A DNA stretch of 64,000 bases, taken from CAVXSP01 sp963764505 (GTDB lineage: Bacteria > Acidobacteriota > Vicinamibacteria > Vicinamibacterales > SCN-69-37). The DNA lies in NCBI GenBank assembly GCA_963764505.1, contig CAVXSP010000001.1, positions 992,001 to 1,056,000 on the forward strand, in the 5' to 3' direction. The position numbers were made by a program, and so were the translations under genes. The notes under the pieces were generated by a model. It saw only the letters and a list, made by a program, of their open reading frames with translations. It was not told where the DNA came from and made no database searches. Shown one piece after another: positions 26,025-35,722 of this stretch. Numbering within the stretch: the first letter of the stretch is position 1; each line of letters opens with the position of its first letter.

Positions 26025-27782
26025 TCACCCGCTCGTACGCTCGATCCGATGCAGAAGCGCCTTCTTGCGCTCCCACAACGCCCCCAGATCCGTCGTGCCG
26101 TGCCGTTCGCCGAGCTCCTCGATCTCCCGCTGGATGGCGGCGAGCTCCCGTTCGTATCGCAGCCGCTTGAGCGCGCCGACGCAATCCTCGGGCGTCGCCG
26201 TCGCCGCCTCGGGCCGCGCGGCGCGGTCGAGCAGCGCCCGCTCAGCCTCGTTCAGCCGCTCCCGTAGCAGCCGCGGAAGCGTATCGGGCTGGACCTCGCT
26301 CAGGCTCGCGGCCAGCGCGAGAATCGGACCGGCGAGCATCCCGTCCAGGTCCCCGACCTCGAGCATCGCCAGCGCCGCCAGGCCTTCCACCGGACGATGC
26401 ACGATCAGCCACAACAGCCCCTGCTCGGCCGGGCGCAGGCGCCCCTCGCCGGGAATCGCCGCGGCCGGCGCCTCAGTGCGACGCTGCGCCGCAGCCTTGC
26501 GAATCTCGTCCCTGACAACAGCTTCCGTAATCCGGGCTTTGTGCGCCAAACGGTCGGCGAACTGGTCGCGCGCGGCGGCGTCGGGAATCGTGGCGGCCAC
26601 CGACAGCATCCCGTGCAAGAACGCCCGCCGGCTGTCGGGCCGGCCCAGATCGTGCCGCCTGGCCTCCCGATCGAGCAGGAAGTCCAGATAGGGCCGCGAC
26701 GCCGTCAGATGCGCCACGTAGGCCCGGGACCCGTGACGCCGGATGAACGTATCGGGATCGGCGCCCTCCGGCAGCACCAGCACGTTGACCTGGAACCCTT
26801 CCGCAACCAGCAGCTCCGACGACCGTGCCGCCGCACCCTGTCCGGCTGTATCCGGATCGAAGTTCAGAACGACCTTGGACGTAAATCGTTTCAACGACCG
26901 GGCCTGCGCGGCCGTCAGCGCCGTCCCGCACGAGGCGACCACCGGCAGCACCCCTGCCTGCCACACCTGGGCGAGATCGAAGTAGCCCTCGACCAGTACA
27001 CAGTAATTGTGCTTCCGAATCGCTTCTTTTGCCACGGCCAGCCCGTACAATGTCCGGCCCTTGGCGTAGAGGGGCGTCTCGGGCGAGTTCAGGTATTTCG
27101 GCACCTGCCCGGGATCGAGCGCCCTCCCGCCGAACGCCACGATTGCGCCGGAATCGCGCAGGATGGGAATCATCAGACGGTGCCGGAACCGATCGGCCAG
27201 CCGGCCATTCCGGTCCACGACGAGCCCGCTCTTCAGCTGGAGATCGGCTGGAATCTTCCGGCCGGCGAAGAGCGCGTGCAGCGTGTCCCGTCCTCCGGCC
27301 GGCGCGTAGCCGTAGCCGAAGGTCCGGCGCGTCTCCGGTGAGAGGGCGCGCGCGTCGAGCTCCTGCCGCGCCCGCGCGCCGGCCGGCGCCGCCAGCTGGT
27401 CGGCATAGAAGGCGGCGGCCTGCTCGTGCAGGCCGACGAGCGCCTCACGTTCGGCAATCGCCGCGCGATCGTCCGCTCCGCCCGGCGATTCCGGGACCGT
27501 CAACCCGACGCGCTGCGCCAGATAGCGGACCGCCTCCGGAAACGCGATCTTCTGCTGGAGCTCGACGAAGCTGATCGCGTCGCCCCCGGCACCGCATCCG
27601 AAGCACTTGAAGACGCCTTTGTCACGGTTCACGCTGAACGAAGGGGTCTTTTCCTGGTGAAACGGACAGAGGCCCTTCCAGGTGGCGCCCGCCTTCTTGA
27701 GCGGCACCACGTCGCCGACGACCGACACGATGTCCACGTGCGATCTCAGGTCGTCGAGGAAGGACTGCGGAAACAGGCCCAT
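26025..27782 (-). CDS. dnaG: DNA primase DnaG
   Basis: DnaG makes RNA primers at the replication fork. The 585-residue protein starts MGLFPQSFLDDLRSHVDIVSVV and has the CHC2 zinc finger C39, H42, C60, C63, the RNA-polymerase core, and the TOPRIM fold with VEGYFDLAQVWQAGV, VASCGTAL and NFDPDTAGQGA. The C-terminal part, expected to bind DnaB helicase, is divergent, as is usual. It is separated from mutS2 by one base and lies 50 bp upstream of rpoD. Confidence 0.97.
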   Translation of the reverse strand: MGLFPQSFLDDLRSHVDIVSVVGDVVPLKKAGATWKGLCPFHQEKTPSFSVNRDKGVFKCFGCGAGGDAISFVELQQKIAFPEAVRYLAQRVGLTVPESPGGADDRAAIAEREALVGLHEQAAAFYADQLAAPAGARARQELDARALSPETRRTFGYGYAPAGGRDTLHALFAGRKIPADLQLKSGLVVDRNGRLADRFRHRLMIPILRDSGAIVAFGGRALDPGQVPKYLNSPETPLYAKGRTLYGLAVAKEAIRKHNYCVLVEGYFDLAQVWQAGVLPVVASCGTALTAAQARSLKRFTSKVVLNFDPDTAGQGAAARSSELLVAEGFQVNVLVLPEGADPDTFIRRHGSRAYVAHLTASRPYLDFLLDREARRHDLGRPDSRRAFLHGMLSVAATIPDAAARDQFADRLAHKARITEAVVRDEIRKAAAQRRTEAPAAAIPGEGRLRPAEQGLLWLIVHRPVEGLAALAMLEVGDLDGMLAGPILALAASLSEVQPDTLPRLLRERLNEAERALLDRAARPEAATATPEDCVGALKRLRYERELAAIQREIEELGERHGTTDLGALWERKKALLHRIERTSG

Positions 27783-27783
27783 G

Positions 27784-30228
27784 CTAGTCCTTCAGCTCCA
27801 CGATCGTGGCGCCATCGCCGCCCTCCTGCGCGGGAGCGGGGCTCACGGCGGCGACGAGCGGGTGATCACGGAAGTGGCGCCGGATCGCCTCGCGCAGTCG
27901 CCCGGTGCCGTGTCCGTGAATCAGGCGAAGCCGCCGCTCGTCTGCCAGGAGCGCATCGTCGACAAAGCGCTCGGCGCGCGCGATCGCGTCGTCGACGGTC
28001 GAGCCGATGAGCAGCAGCTCACGCGCGGGTTCGAGCGACGCGCCAGGCGCGGAGACTGCCGCCCGGCCGCCGGGCGGCCGAGCGACCGCCGGAGGTCCGC
28101 CGGCGTGCTTCCGCAGATCCTTCAGCCCGACGCGCATCCGCTTGCCCCTGACCTCGACGTCGACCAGCTTGCCAGCCAGACTGCGGACGATGCCCGTCGT
28201 GCCGAACGGGGCCACGACGACCGACTCTCCGATGGCCGGGGCAGTCTCGAGGGGCCCGGCGGCCGCGTCGGGTTCGCTGCCGGAGACGTCGAGGCGGTCC
28301 GCCACCGCCTCGAGCGCGGTGCGTGCCTCCGCGCGCAGCCCGCCGATCTCGCCCGTCGACGGCCTGGCCTTGGCCCCGCGGTCCGCGTGCCGTACCAGCG
28401 CGCCGGCCTTGCCCTTGACCTCCGCGACAATTCTATCGACCTCTTCGCGCGCTTCGCGCAAGCAATCGTTGACCTTCTCGTCCATACGTCGCCGGAGAAC
28501 CGCCTCGCGCTCGGCGAGCTTCGACTCGCGCGCCAGCAGCGCGCCGCGCTCCTCGGCCGCCGCGTGCCGTTCGGCCGCGACCCGGCGCTTCTCGGATTCC
28601 AGCGCGGCGAGCTCCCGGTCGACTCGGGCCAGGTGCTCGGCGAGCTGCGATTCTCGATTGGAGCGTCGCGCGCGCGCCTCGGCAATCACCGGGGCGGGCA
28701 TGCCGAGGCGCTCGGCGATCTCGAAGGCGAGGCTGCGCCCGGGTGCGCCGTAAATCAACTTGTAGGTGGGCGCGTAGGTTTCCGGTTCGAACCCGAACGC
28801 GGCGGTCGCCACGCCGTTCGTCGTCGCCGCGTACGACTTCAAGGCGTCGTCGTGGGTGGTCGCAACGACCGTCGCGCCGCGCGTGCGGAAGTGGTCGACG
28901 ACCGCCGTGCCGAGCGCGCCGCCCTCGACCGGGTCCGTGCCGCCGCCGACTTCGTCGAGCAGGACGAGCGCCGGCAGCGCGAGCGCCCGCTCCATCGCGA
29001 CGATATTGGAGACGTGCGCCGAGAACGTGCTCAGGCTCGCGGCGATCGACTGTTCGTCGCCGATGTCGGCGAAGATCGACTGGAAGGGCGTGAACTCGCT
29101 GCCCGGCTCGGCCGGGACGAGCAGACCCGCCTGGGCCATGAGCGCGAGCAGCCCCACGGCCTTGAGTGCCACGGTCTTGCCGCCCGTGTTCGGTCCCGAG
29201 ATGACGAGCGCGCGCGTGGGCGGCCTGACCACGAGATCGGCGCCGACGACGACCGCCGGGCCTCCGGTTTCCTCGAGCAGGTCGCGGACCGCCGGCACCA
29301 GGAGCGGATGCCGCGCGCCGATGAACGCCACGCGCCCGTCGTCGGCAATCCCCGGAGCGATGCCGTCCATGCGACGGGCGAGCTCCACCTTCGCGTGCAG
29401 TTCGTCGAAATCGCCGGCGACGTCCACGAGCGAAGCGAACTCCCCCGCGCGGCTCCTGAATCCGTCGGTGAGCGCGAGGAGGATCCGCCAGACTTCTTCG
29501 CGTTCGCGATCGACGAGCGCCACGATCTCGTTGTTCAACTCGACCGTCGACAGCGGCTCGACGTACAGGCTGGCGCCGCTCGCCGATGCGCCGTGCACGA
29601 TGCCCGGAACGGCGTCGCGGTGCTCGGTCCGGAGGATCAGCACGTAGCGCCCGTTCCGATCCGTCACGATCTGGTCCTGCAGATACTTGGCGGTGTCGCG
29701 GCCCCGCACGAGGGCGTCCAGCGCGGATCGCAGCCGTGCCCGCTGCCGGCGGAGCTTCTCGCGCAGCTCGCGGAGCGCCGGCGTGGCGTCGTCGTTCACG
29801 TCCCCAGAGCTGTGGATGGCGCGACGCACGGATCGGATCTCGTCTTCGAAGGAAGCGACCCGCGCGGAGATCGCGGAGAGCAGCGGGCGTGGCGTCTCGG
29901 CGCGTGCGAGGCGGAGGGCGATGTCCTCGATCGACTCGACGAACCGTGCCAGTCCGAGGAGCTGCACGGGCTCGAGCGGCTGCTGGTCGACGGCGAGCGT
30001 CTCGAGGATGCCGGCCAGGTCCTCGGGCGCGCCGACGGCGAGCGAGCCTCCGCCGCGCACGAACGCGGCAGCCTCGGCCGTCAGGGCGAGCTGGCGCCGC
30101 ACGTCGCCCGGGTCGGACATCGGCTCGAGGTCGGCTGCCCGCTCCCGGCCGAGCGAGGTCAGCGCTTCGAGCGACAGCGCCTGGCGGATGCGATCGAACT
30201 CGAGCGCACGAAGGGCGGCCGGCTGCAT
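27784..30228 (-). CDS. mutS2: MutS2 endonuclease/ribosome-rescue ATPase
   Basis: MutS2 has a MutS-type clamp and ATPase (ISGPNTGGKTVALKAVG Walker A, ADIGDEQSIAASLSTFSAH, LVLLDEVGGGTDPVEG Walker B, ATTHDDALK) without the mismatch-binding domain. It also has a long coiled coil (about residues 500-620) and a C-terminal Smr domain ending in LRLIHGHGTGRLREAI. It suppresses recombination or splits collided ribosomes in studied species. ATG 30228 gives 814 residues; the upstream in-frame TTG at 30261 is less likely. It overlaps nothing but abuts dnaG. Confidence 0.93.
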   Translation of the reverse strand: MQPAALRALEFDRIRQALSLEALTSLGRERAADLEPMSDPGDVRRQLALTAEAAAFVRGGGSLAVGAPEDLAGILETLAVDQQPLEPVQLLGLARFVESIEDIALRLARAETPRPLLSAISARVASFEDEIRSVRRAIHSSGDVNDDATPALRELREKLRRQRARLRSALDALVRGRDTAKYLQDQIVTDRNGRYVLILRTEHRDAVPGIVHGASASGASLYVEPLSTVELNNEIVALVDREREEVWRILLALTDGFRSRAGEFASLVDVAGDFDELHAKVELARRMDGIAPGIADDGRVAFIGARHPLLVPAVRDLLEETGGPAVVVGADLVVRPPTRALVISGPNTGGKTVALKAVGLLALMAQAGLLVPAEPGSEFTPFQSIFADIGDEQSIAASLSTFSAHVSNIVAMERALALPALVLLDEVGGGTDPVEGGALGTAVVDHFRTRGATVVATTHDDALKSYAATTNGVATAAFGFEPETYAPTYKLIYGAPGRSLAFEIAERLGMPAPVIAEARARRSNRESQLAEHLARVDRELAALESEKRRVAAERHAAAEERGALLARESKLAEREAVLRRRMDEKVNDCLREAREEVDRIVAEVKGKAGALVRHADRGAKARPSTGEIGGLRAEARTALEAVADRLDVSGSEPDAAAGPLETAPAIGESVVVAPFGTTGIVRSLAGKLVDVEVRGKRMRVGLKDLRKHAGGPPAVARPPGGRAAVSAPGASLEPARELLLIGSTVDDAIARAERFVDDALLADERRLRLIHGHGTGRLREAIRRHFRDHPLVAAVSPAPAQEGGDGATIVELKD

Positions 30229-30301
30229 TGGAACGTTCCCTGCGGAAGGGACAATCGTCAATTATGGCATGGCGGGAAACGCACCAGGGGTCCGGAGCCC
30301 T

Positions 30302-31093
30302 TCACGTCAGGTGATTGATGGCGCTCGCAAACGCAGCCGCCCCGAAGCCGTTGTCGATGTTGACGACGGCGACCCCGGTCGCGCAGCTGTTGAGCATCGC
30401 CAGGAGGGGCGTCAGACCGCCGAAGCTGGCGCCGTAGCCCACGCTCGTCGGGACCGCCACGACCGGCACGCGGACCAGCCCGCCGACCACGCTCGGGAGC
30501 GCGCCCTCCATGCCGGCGACGACGATGATGACGCGGGCCGCCTGCAGGCGCGTGCCCTCGGCCAGCAGCCGGTGCAGGCCGGCGACGCCGACGTCGTAGA
30601 GGCGGTCCACGACGTTGCCCATGACCTCGGCGGAGACGGCCGCCTCTTCCGCCACGGGTATGTCAGATGTACCGGCTGCGGCCACGAGCACGACACCCCG
30701 GCCGGGGTGTGACTGGGCGCGCCGCTCGATGATCCGGGCCTGTTCGTGAAACCGCGCATCTGGCACAACCTTCGCAACCGCCTCGTGCGCGCGTCGATCC
30801 GTACGCGTGACCAGTAGGCTGTGACCGCGGTCGGCGATCGCTCGGGCGATTCCAGCCACCTGCTCGGGCGTCTTCCCTTGACCGTAGATCACTTCCGGGA
30901 ACCCCTGGCGCGCGGCGCGGTGATGGTCGACGCGTGCGAACCCGAGGTCCTCGACCGGTTCACGCACCAGCCATTCGAGGGCATGCCGCTCGGCGTCGAT
31001 CGGATCGATCTGGCCGTCACGGACCGCGTCGAGAAGCGCCCGGAGGGAACCGGGCCGCGGGCGAGGATGCGTGGTATGGTCTTGATTTGCCAA
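30302..31093 (-). CDS. larB: LarB, pyridinium-3,5-biscarboxylate mononucleotide synthase
   Basis: LarB carboxylates nicotinic acid adenine dinucleotide in the first step of nickel-pincer nucleotide cofactor synthesis (lactate racemase and relatives). The 263-residue protein has an N-terminal helical part (SLRALLDAVRDGQIDPIDAE), GFPEVIYGQGKTPEQV, and a PurE-like core with AAGTSDIPVAEEA, GVAGLHRLL, VVAGMEGALPSVVGGLV, PTSVGYGASFGGL and NIDNGFGAA. No larC, larE or larA is in the window. The start is a TTG at 31093. Confidence 0.9.
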   Translation of the reverse strand: MANQDHTTHPRPRPGSLRALLDAVRDGQIDPIDAERHALEWLVREPVEDLGFARVDHHRAARQGFPEVIYGQGKTPEQVAGIARAIADRGHSLLVTRTDRRAHEAVAKVVPDARFHEQARIIERRAQSHPGRGVVLVAAAGTSDIPVAEEAAVSAEVMGNVVDRLYDVGVAGLHRLLAEGTRLQAARVIIVVAGMEGALPSVVGGLVRVPVVAVPTSVGYGASFGGLTPLLAMLNSCATGVAVVNIDNGFGAAAFASAINHLT

Positions 31094-31167
31094 GGACTTG
31101 TGTTTGACTCTGCCGAGAGCGCGTCCATAGAATTGGGGGTCGTGCCCGGGCTCGGACTACTCATTCT

Positions 31168-32664
31168 ATGACGACCGATGCCTTCGTCCTCGTGGCGTAT
31201 TTCTTCGTGCTGAGCATCCTGGGCATTTACGGCTGGCATCGCTACTACCTGGTCCACGAATACCGCAAGAATCTCGATCGACTGCCCGGCCCCCCGCCTC
31301 CGCTCTCCGAGTATCCCGTCGTCACGGTGCAGCTTCCCATCTACAACGAGATGTACGTCGCCGACCGGCTGATCGAAGCCGTGGGCGCGCTCGACTATCC
31401 GACGGATCGTCTGGAGATCCAGGTGTTGGACGACTCGACCGACGAGACGCAGGACATCGTGGAGCTGGCCGTGCGGAGGCTCGCGGGCCGGGGGATCGAC
31501 ATCACCCGGCGGCACCGCACCGACCGGACCGGCTACAAGGCGGGCGCGCTCGGCCACGGTCTGCGGGCGGCGCGCGGCGAGTTCGTCGCCATCTTCGACG
31601 CGGATTTCGTTCCCCCGAGGGACTTCCTCAAGCGGACGATCCCGTTCTTCCGGAACGAGAAGATCGGCCTCGTGCAGGCGCGCTGGGGACACCTGAACCA
31701 GGACTACTCGCTGTTGACGCGTGTGCAGGCGATTCTCCTCGACGGCCACTTCGTCCTCGAGCATGGCGGACGCAACCGGTCGGGCTGCTTCTTCAATTTC
31801 AACGGCACGTCCGGCGTATGGCGCCGTACGGCGATCGAGGACGCCGGTGGCTGGCAGCACGACACGCTGACGGAAGATCTCGACCTCAGCTACCGCGCCC
31901 AGCTGCGCGGATGGGAGTTCCTGTTCCTGCCGGACGTCGTCACGCCGGCCGAAGTGCCGGTCGAGATGAACGCCTTCAAGACGCAGCAGTTCCGCTGGGC
32001 CAAAGGGTCGATTCAGACCTGCCGCAAGCTGCTGCCGTTCATCCTGATGTCGGACCTGCCGCTCAAGGTGAAGGCCGAGGCCTTCTTCCATCTGACGGCG
32101 AACTTCAACTACCTGCTGATGGTCGTGCTCTCCGTGCTCATGTTCCCGGCGATGTACTTCCGGTACAGCATGGGCTGGAACGAGATGCTGCTCATCGACG
32201 TGCCGCTCTTCGTGGCGGCGACGCTGTCCGTCTTCCGCTTCTACTTCATCTCGCAGCGCGAGGTCTACGAGGACTGGATGTCGCGGGTGAAGTATCTGCC
32301 CGCGGTGATGGCGATCGGGATCGGCCTGGCCGTCAACAACTCGCGAGCGGTGATCGAAGCGCTGCTCGACCGGCCGAGCGAATTCACCCGCACGCCGAAG
32401 TACGGCATCGAGCGGCAGGACGACGGATGGCAGCACAAGCGATATCACCAATCGATGGCGATCCAGCCGCTGATCGAGGTCGCGCTCGGGCTGTATTTCA
32501 CGCTGACCGTCTTCTACGCGCTCCAGCACGAGATCTACGGAACGCTGCCGTTTCTGCTGCTGTTCCAGTTCGGCTTTCTGTACACCGGCCTGCTGTCGAT
32601 CTTCCAGCAGACAGGCAGCCACGATCTGCTCGTCAAGGCGCCGCAGATTGCCGGTGGGAAGTGA
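31168..32664 (+). CDS. Membrane-bound family 2 glycosyltransferase (cellulose synthase/glucosylceramide synthase-like)
   Basis: A 498-residue polytopic GT2. It has one N-terminal membrane segment (residues 5-22) and a cytoplasmic catalytic domain with VQLPIYNEMYVADRLI, LDDSTDETQ, IFDADFVPP (DxD), TLTEDLDLSYRAQLRGW (TED) and QQFRWAKGSIQT (QxxRW), the signature of processive beta-glycosyltransferases. Four to five C-terminal membrane helices follow. The substrate is not predictable; CesA-like beta-glucan/mannan synthases and glycolipid synthases share this layout. Its TGA overlaps the citrate synthase GTG, which looks like chance packing rather than shared function. Confidence 0.85.
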   Translation: MTTDAFVLVAYFFVLSILGIYGWHRYYLVHEYRKNLDRLPGPPPPLSEYPVVTVQLPIYNEMYVADRLIEAVGALDYPTDRLEIQVLDDSTDETQDIVELAVRRLAGRGIDITRRHRTDRTGYKAGALGHGLRAARGEFVAIFDADFVPPRDFLKRTIPFFRNEKIGLVQARWGHLNQDYSLLTRVQAILLDGHFVLEHGGRNRSGCFFNFNGTSGVWRRTAIEDAGGWQHDTLTEDLDLSYRAQLRGWEFLFLPDVVTPAEVPVEMNAFKTQQFRWAKGSIQTCRKLLPFILMSDLPLKVKAEAFFHLTANFNYLLMVVLSVLMFPAMYFRYSMGWNEMLLIDVPLFVAATLSVFRFYFISQREVYEDWMSRVKYLPAVMAIGIGLAVNNSRAVIEALLDRPSEFTRTPKYGIERQDDGWQHKRYHQSMAIQPLIEVALGLYFTLTVFYALQHEIYGTLPFLLLFQFGFLYTGLLSIFQQTGSHDLLVKAPQIAGGK

Positions 32665-33818
32665 CGGCGCTGTCCACGGACGTCAAACCGAAGGCCGGCC
32701 TCGAAGACGTCGTCGCCGGCGAGTCCGCCATCTGCTTTCTCGACGGCGCGAGGGGCGTGCTCGCCTATCAGGGTTACGACATCCACGACCTGGCGAACGT
32801 CGACCGCGGCGCGTCGTTCGAAGAGGTCTGCTTCCTGCTTTGGCACGGCCGTCTGCCGAGCCGGGCCGAGCTGGGTGATCTCCAGACGCAACTCGTCGCG
32901 GCGCGGGTGCTGCCGGATTCCGTGGTGCGCGCGATGCGGGCCCTTCCGAAGGTCGACGGCATGGACGCCCTCCGCACGTTGACGTCGATGCTGGGCCATT
33001 ACGACCCGGATGCCAACGAGCGGACGCCCTACGCCAACGAGCGGAAGGCCGTCCGGCTGACCGGCCAGGTCGCCTCGCTGGTCGCCGCCTGGGGGCGCCT
33101 CGCGTCGGGGCGCGCGCTCATCGATCCACATCCGGCGCTGGGCCACGCCGCCAACTTTCTCTATATGCTCACGGGCGAACGGCCGTCCGAGCTGGCGGCG
33201 CGGGCCTTCGACGTCGCCCTGATCCTGCACGCCGACCATGAGCTGAACGCGTCCACCTTCGCCGCGCGCGTCGCGGCGGCGACGCTCACCGACATCCACT
33301 CGGCCGTCGTCGGCGCGATCGGCGCGCTGAAGGGGCCGCTGCACGGAGGCGCGAACGCCGACGTGATGAGGCTGCTGCTCGAGATCGGACGCGAGGCCGG
33401 ACCGGACCGGGCCGAGCAGGTCGTGCGCGAGAAGCTCGCGCGCAAGGAGAAGATCCCGGGGTTCGGGCACCGCGTCTACCGGACCGAGGATCCGCGCGCG
33501 ACCCATCTGCGCCGTCTGTCGCAGGCGCTCGGCGACAAGGTCGGCCAGCCGCAATGGTACGAGATGTCGCGCCGCATCGAGGCGCTCGTGCTGCGCGAGC
33601 GGAAGCTCTATCCGAACGTGGATTTCTACTCCGCGTCGATGTACTACGCCCTGGGGATTCCCGTCGATCTGTACACGCCGATCTTCGCCGTCAGCCGCAT
33701 GTCCGGCTGGACCGCCCACGTGCTCGAGCAGTACCGGAACAACCGCCTCATCCGCCCGAGAACCGACTACATCGGTCCGCCGTATCCGCAGCGGTTCGTG
33801 CCACTGGAGAGCAGATAG
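32661..33818 (+). CDS. gltA: Citrate synthase (type II/2-methylcitrate synthase family)
   Basis: A 385-residue enzyme condensing oxaloacetate with acetyl-CoA, or propionyl-CoA in the methylcitrate branch. Opening block GLEDVVAGESAICFLDG and GYDIHDLA; catalytic histidines in LILHADHELNAST and KIPGFGHRVYRTEDPRA; catalytic Asp in YPNVDFYSASMYYALGIP. Size and spacing fit the short dimeric citrate synthase group, and citrate versus methylcitrate preference cannot be decided. GTG 32661 overlaps the GT2 stop as GTGA. Confidence 0.93.
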   Translation: MTALSTDVKPKAGLEDVVAGESAICFLDGARGVLAYQGYDIHDLANVDRGASFEEVCFLLWHGRLPSRAELGDLQTQLVAARVLPDSVVRAMRALPKVDGMDALRTLTSMLGHYDPDANERTPYANERKAVRLTGQVASLVAAWGRLASGRALIDPHPALGHAANFLYMLTGERPSELAARAFDVALILHADHELNASTFAARVAAATLTDIHSAVVGAIGALKGPLHGGANADVMRLLLEIGREAGPDRAEQVVREKLARKEKIPGFGHRVYRTEDPRATHLRRLSQALGDKVGQPQWYEMSRRIEALVLRERKLYPNVDFYSASMYYALGIPVDLYTPIFAVSRMSGWTAHVLEQYRNNRLIRPRTDYIGPPYPQRFVPLESR

Positions 33819-33833
33819 AGGACGTCGGCAGGG

Positions 33834-33869
33834 GCGTACCTGGCGTACCTGGCGTACCCGGCGTACCCG
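33834..33869. repeat. Four tandem 9-bp repeats before lepA
   Basis: GCGTACCTG occurs twice (33834-33842, 33843-33851), then GCGTACCCG twice (33852-33860, 33861-33869), without spacers. The array lies in the 98-bp gap between citrate synthase and lepA. It is a short minisatellite whose copy number may vary between strains; no regulatory role is apparent. Confidence 0.8.
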
Positions 33870-33898
33870 GCCGCACCCAGCGCACCTGATCCACCTGT

Positions 33899-33904
33899 CA
33901 TAAT
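33899..33904 (+). promoter_or_regulatory. Putative -10 box (CATAAT) of lepA-lepB
   Basis: CATAAT ends 12 nt before the lepA ATG 33917. The intervening bases contain no Shine-Dalgarno, so a leader of about five nucleotides is implied. Confidence 0.4.
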
Positions 33905-33916
33905 GTCCCGAGTCCG

Positions 33917-35722
33917 ATGGACGCCCGTTTCATTCGAAATTTCTCCATCATCGCGCATATCGATCACGGCAAGTCGACGCTCGCCGACCGGTTCCTGGAG
34001 CTGACCGGCGCGCTGCAGGCGCGCGAGATGGAGGCGCAGGTGCTCGACAGCATGGATCTCGAGCGCGAGCGCGGCATCACGATCAAGGCCCACGCCGTGC
34101 GCCTGACCTATCAGGCGGACGACGGTCACGAGTACGTGCTGAACCTGATCGACACGCCCGGGCACGTCGATTTCTCCTACGAGGTCACGCGATCGCTGGC
34201 GGCCTGCGAAGGCGCGCTGCTGCTCGTCGACGCGTCCCAGGGCGTGGAGGCGCAGACGCTGGCGAACGCCTATCTCGCGGTCGAACACGACCTCGAGATC
34301 ATTCCCGTCATCAACAAGATCGATCTGCCCGGGGCCCAGCCGGACGAAGTGCGCCGCCAGATCGAGGACATCATCGGGCTCGACGCGAGCGGCGCGATCC
34401 TCGCGAGCGCCAAGGAAGGCCGCGGCATCAAGGAGATCCTCGAAGCAATCGTGCACCGGCTTCCGCCGCCGACCGGCGACCTGGAGGCGCCCCTGAAGGC
34501 GCTGATCTTCGACTCGTGGTACGACTCCTACCGGGGCGTCGTGATCCTCACGCGCGTGATCGACGGCCGGCTGCGGCCCGGACAGCGGATCCGGCTGATG
34601 GCGACCGGCCACGAAGGCCAGGTCGAGCAACTCGGCGTCTTCTCCCCCAAGCCGTCCCCGGTGGAGGAGCTCGGCGCCGGCGAAGCCGGGTTCATGGTCG
34701 CGAACATCAAGAACGTGGCCGACGCGAAGGTGGGGGACACGATCACGCAGGCGGATCGCCCCACGGCCACGCCGTTTCCCGGGTTCAAGGAGCTGAAGCC
34801 GATGGTCTTCGCCGGGCTCTATCCGGTGGAGGGCTCGAAGTACTCCGAGCTGCGGGAGGCGCTGGAGAAGCTCAGGCTGAACGACGCCTCGTTCTTCTTC
34901 GAGCCGGAGACGTCGGCCGCGCTGGGCTTCGGGTTCCGGTGCGGCTTTCTGGGCCTCCTGCACATGGAGATCGTCCAGGAGCGGCTCGAGCGCGAGTTCA
35001 ACCAGGATCTCATCACCACGGCGCCCGGCGTCCTGTATCGCGTGACCACCACCGACGGCGTCGTGCAGGAAATCGACAGCCCGGCGAAGCTTCCGGACAC
35101 GGCACGGATCGAGAAAATCGAAGAGCCGGTCATCACGGCGACCATCCTCACGCCGACCGATCACGTCGGGGCGATTCTCGAGCTCTGTCAGGAGAAGCGG
35201 GGCGTCCAGAAGGGGCTGGAATACGTCTCCACCGGCCGCGTGCTCATCACCTACGATCTGCCGTTCAACGAAGTCGTGCTGGACTTCTACGATCGCCTGA
35301 AGACGATGTCGCGGGGGTACGCGTCCCTGGACTACCACGTGACCGGGTACTGGACGTCGCCGCTCGTGAAGCTCGACATCCTGGTCAACGGCGAGCCGGT
35401 CGACGCGCTCTCGATCATCGTGCACGAGGAGAACGCCTACGTCCGCGGCCGGTTGCTCGCCTCGAAGATGCGCGAGCTCATCCCGCGGCAGCTGTTCGAG
35501 GTCGCGATTCAGGCGGCCATCGGCAGCCGCATCATCGCCCGCGAGACCGTCAAGGCGATGCGCAAGAACGTGCTCGCGAAGTGCTACGGCGGCGACATCA
35601 GCCGCAAGCGCAAGCTCCTCGAGAAGCAGAAGGAAGGCAAGAAGCGGATGAAGCGCGTCGGCCGCGTCGAGATCCCGCAGGAGGCGTTCCTGGCGGTGCT
35701 GAAGGTGGGACAGGAGTCGTGA
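33917..35722 (+). CDS. lepA: Elongation factor 4 (LepA)
   Basis: LepA is a ribosome-associated GTPase related to EF-G, involved in ribosome biogenesis and initiation. G motifs: IAHIDHGKSTLADRFLE (G1), ERGITIK (G2), LIDTPGHVDF (G3), VINKIDLP (G4) and ASAKEG (G5). The later part has the LepA-specific C-terminal domain (HVTGYWTSPLVKLDILVNGEPVDAL, VLAKCYGGDISRKRKLLEKQKEGKKRMK). It is 601 residues, the usual length. The TGA overlaps the lepB GTG. Confidence 0.97.
   Translation: MDARFIRNFSIIAHIDHGKSTLADRFLELTGALQAREMEAQVLDSMDLERERGITIKAHAVRLTYQADDGHEYVLNLIDTPGHVDFSYEVTRSLAACEGALLLVDASQGVEAQTLANAYLAVEHDLEIIPVINKIDLPGAQPDEVRRQIEDIIGLDASGAILASAKEGRGIKEILEAIVHRLPPPTGDLEAPLKALIFDSWYDSYRGVVILTRVIDGRLRPGQRIRLMATGHEGQVEQLGVFSPKPSPVEELGAGEAGFMVANIKNVADAKVGDTITQADRPTATPFPGFKELKPMVFAGLYPVEGSKYSELREALEKLRLNDASFFFEPETSAALGFGFRCGFLGLLHMEIVQERLEREFNQDLITTAPGVLYRVTTTDGVVQEIDSPAKLPDTARIEKIEEPVITATILTPTDHVGAILELCQEKRGVQKGLEYVSTGRVLITYDLPFNEVVLDFYDRLKTMSRGYASLDYHVTGYWTSPLVKLDILVNGEPVDALSIIVHEENAYVRGRLLASKMRELIPRQLFEVAIQAAIGSRIIARETVKAMRKNVLAKCYGGDISRKRKLLEKQKEGKKRMKRVGRVEIPQEAFLAVLKVGQES

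Noticed and set aside
33834..33869. CRISPR-like array
   Set aside because: The units are 9 bp and abut without spacers. No cas genes are present.
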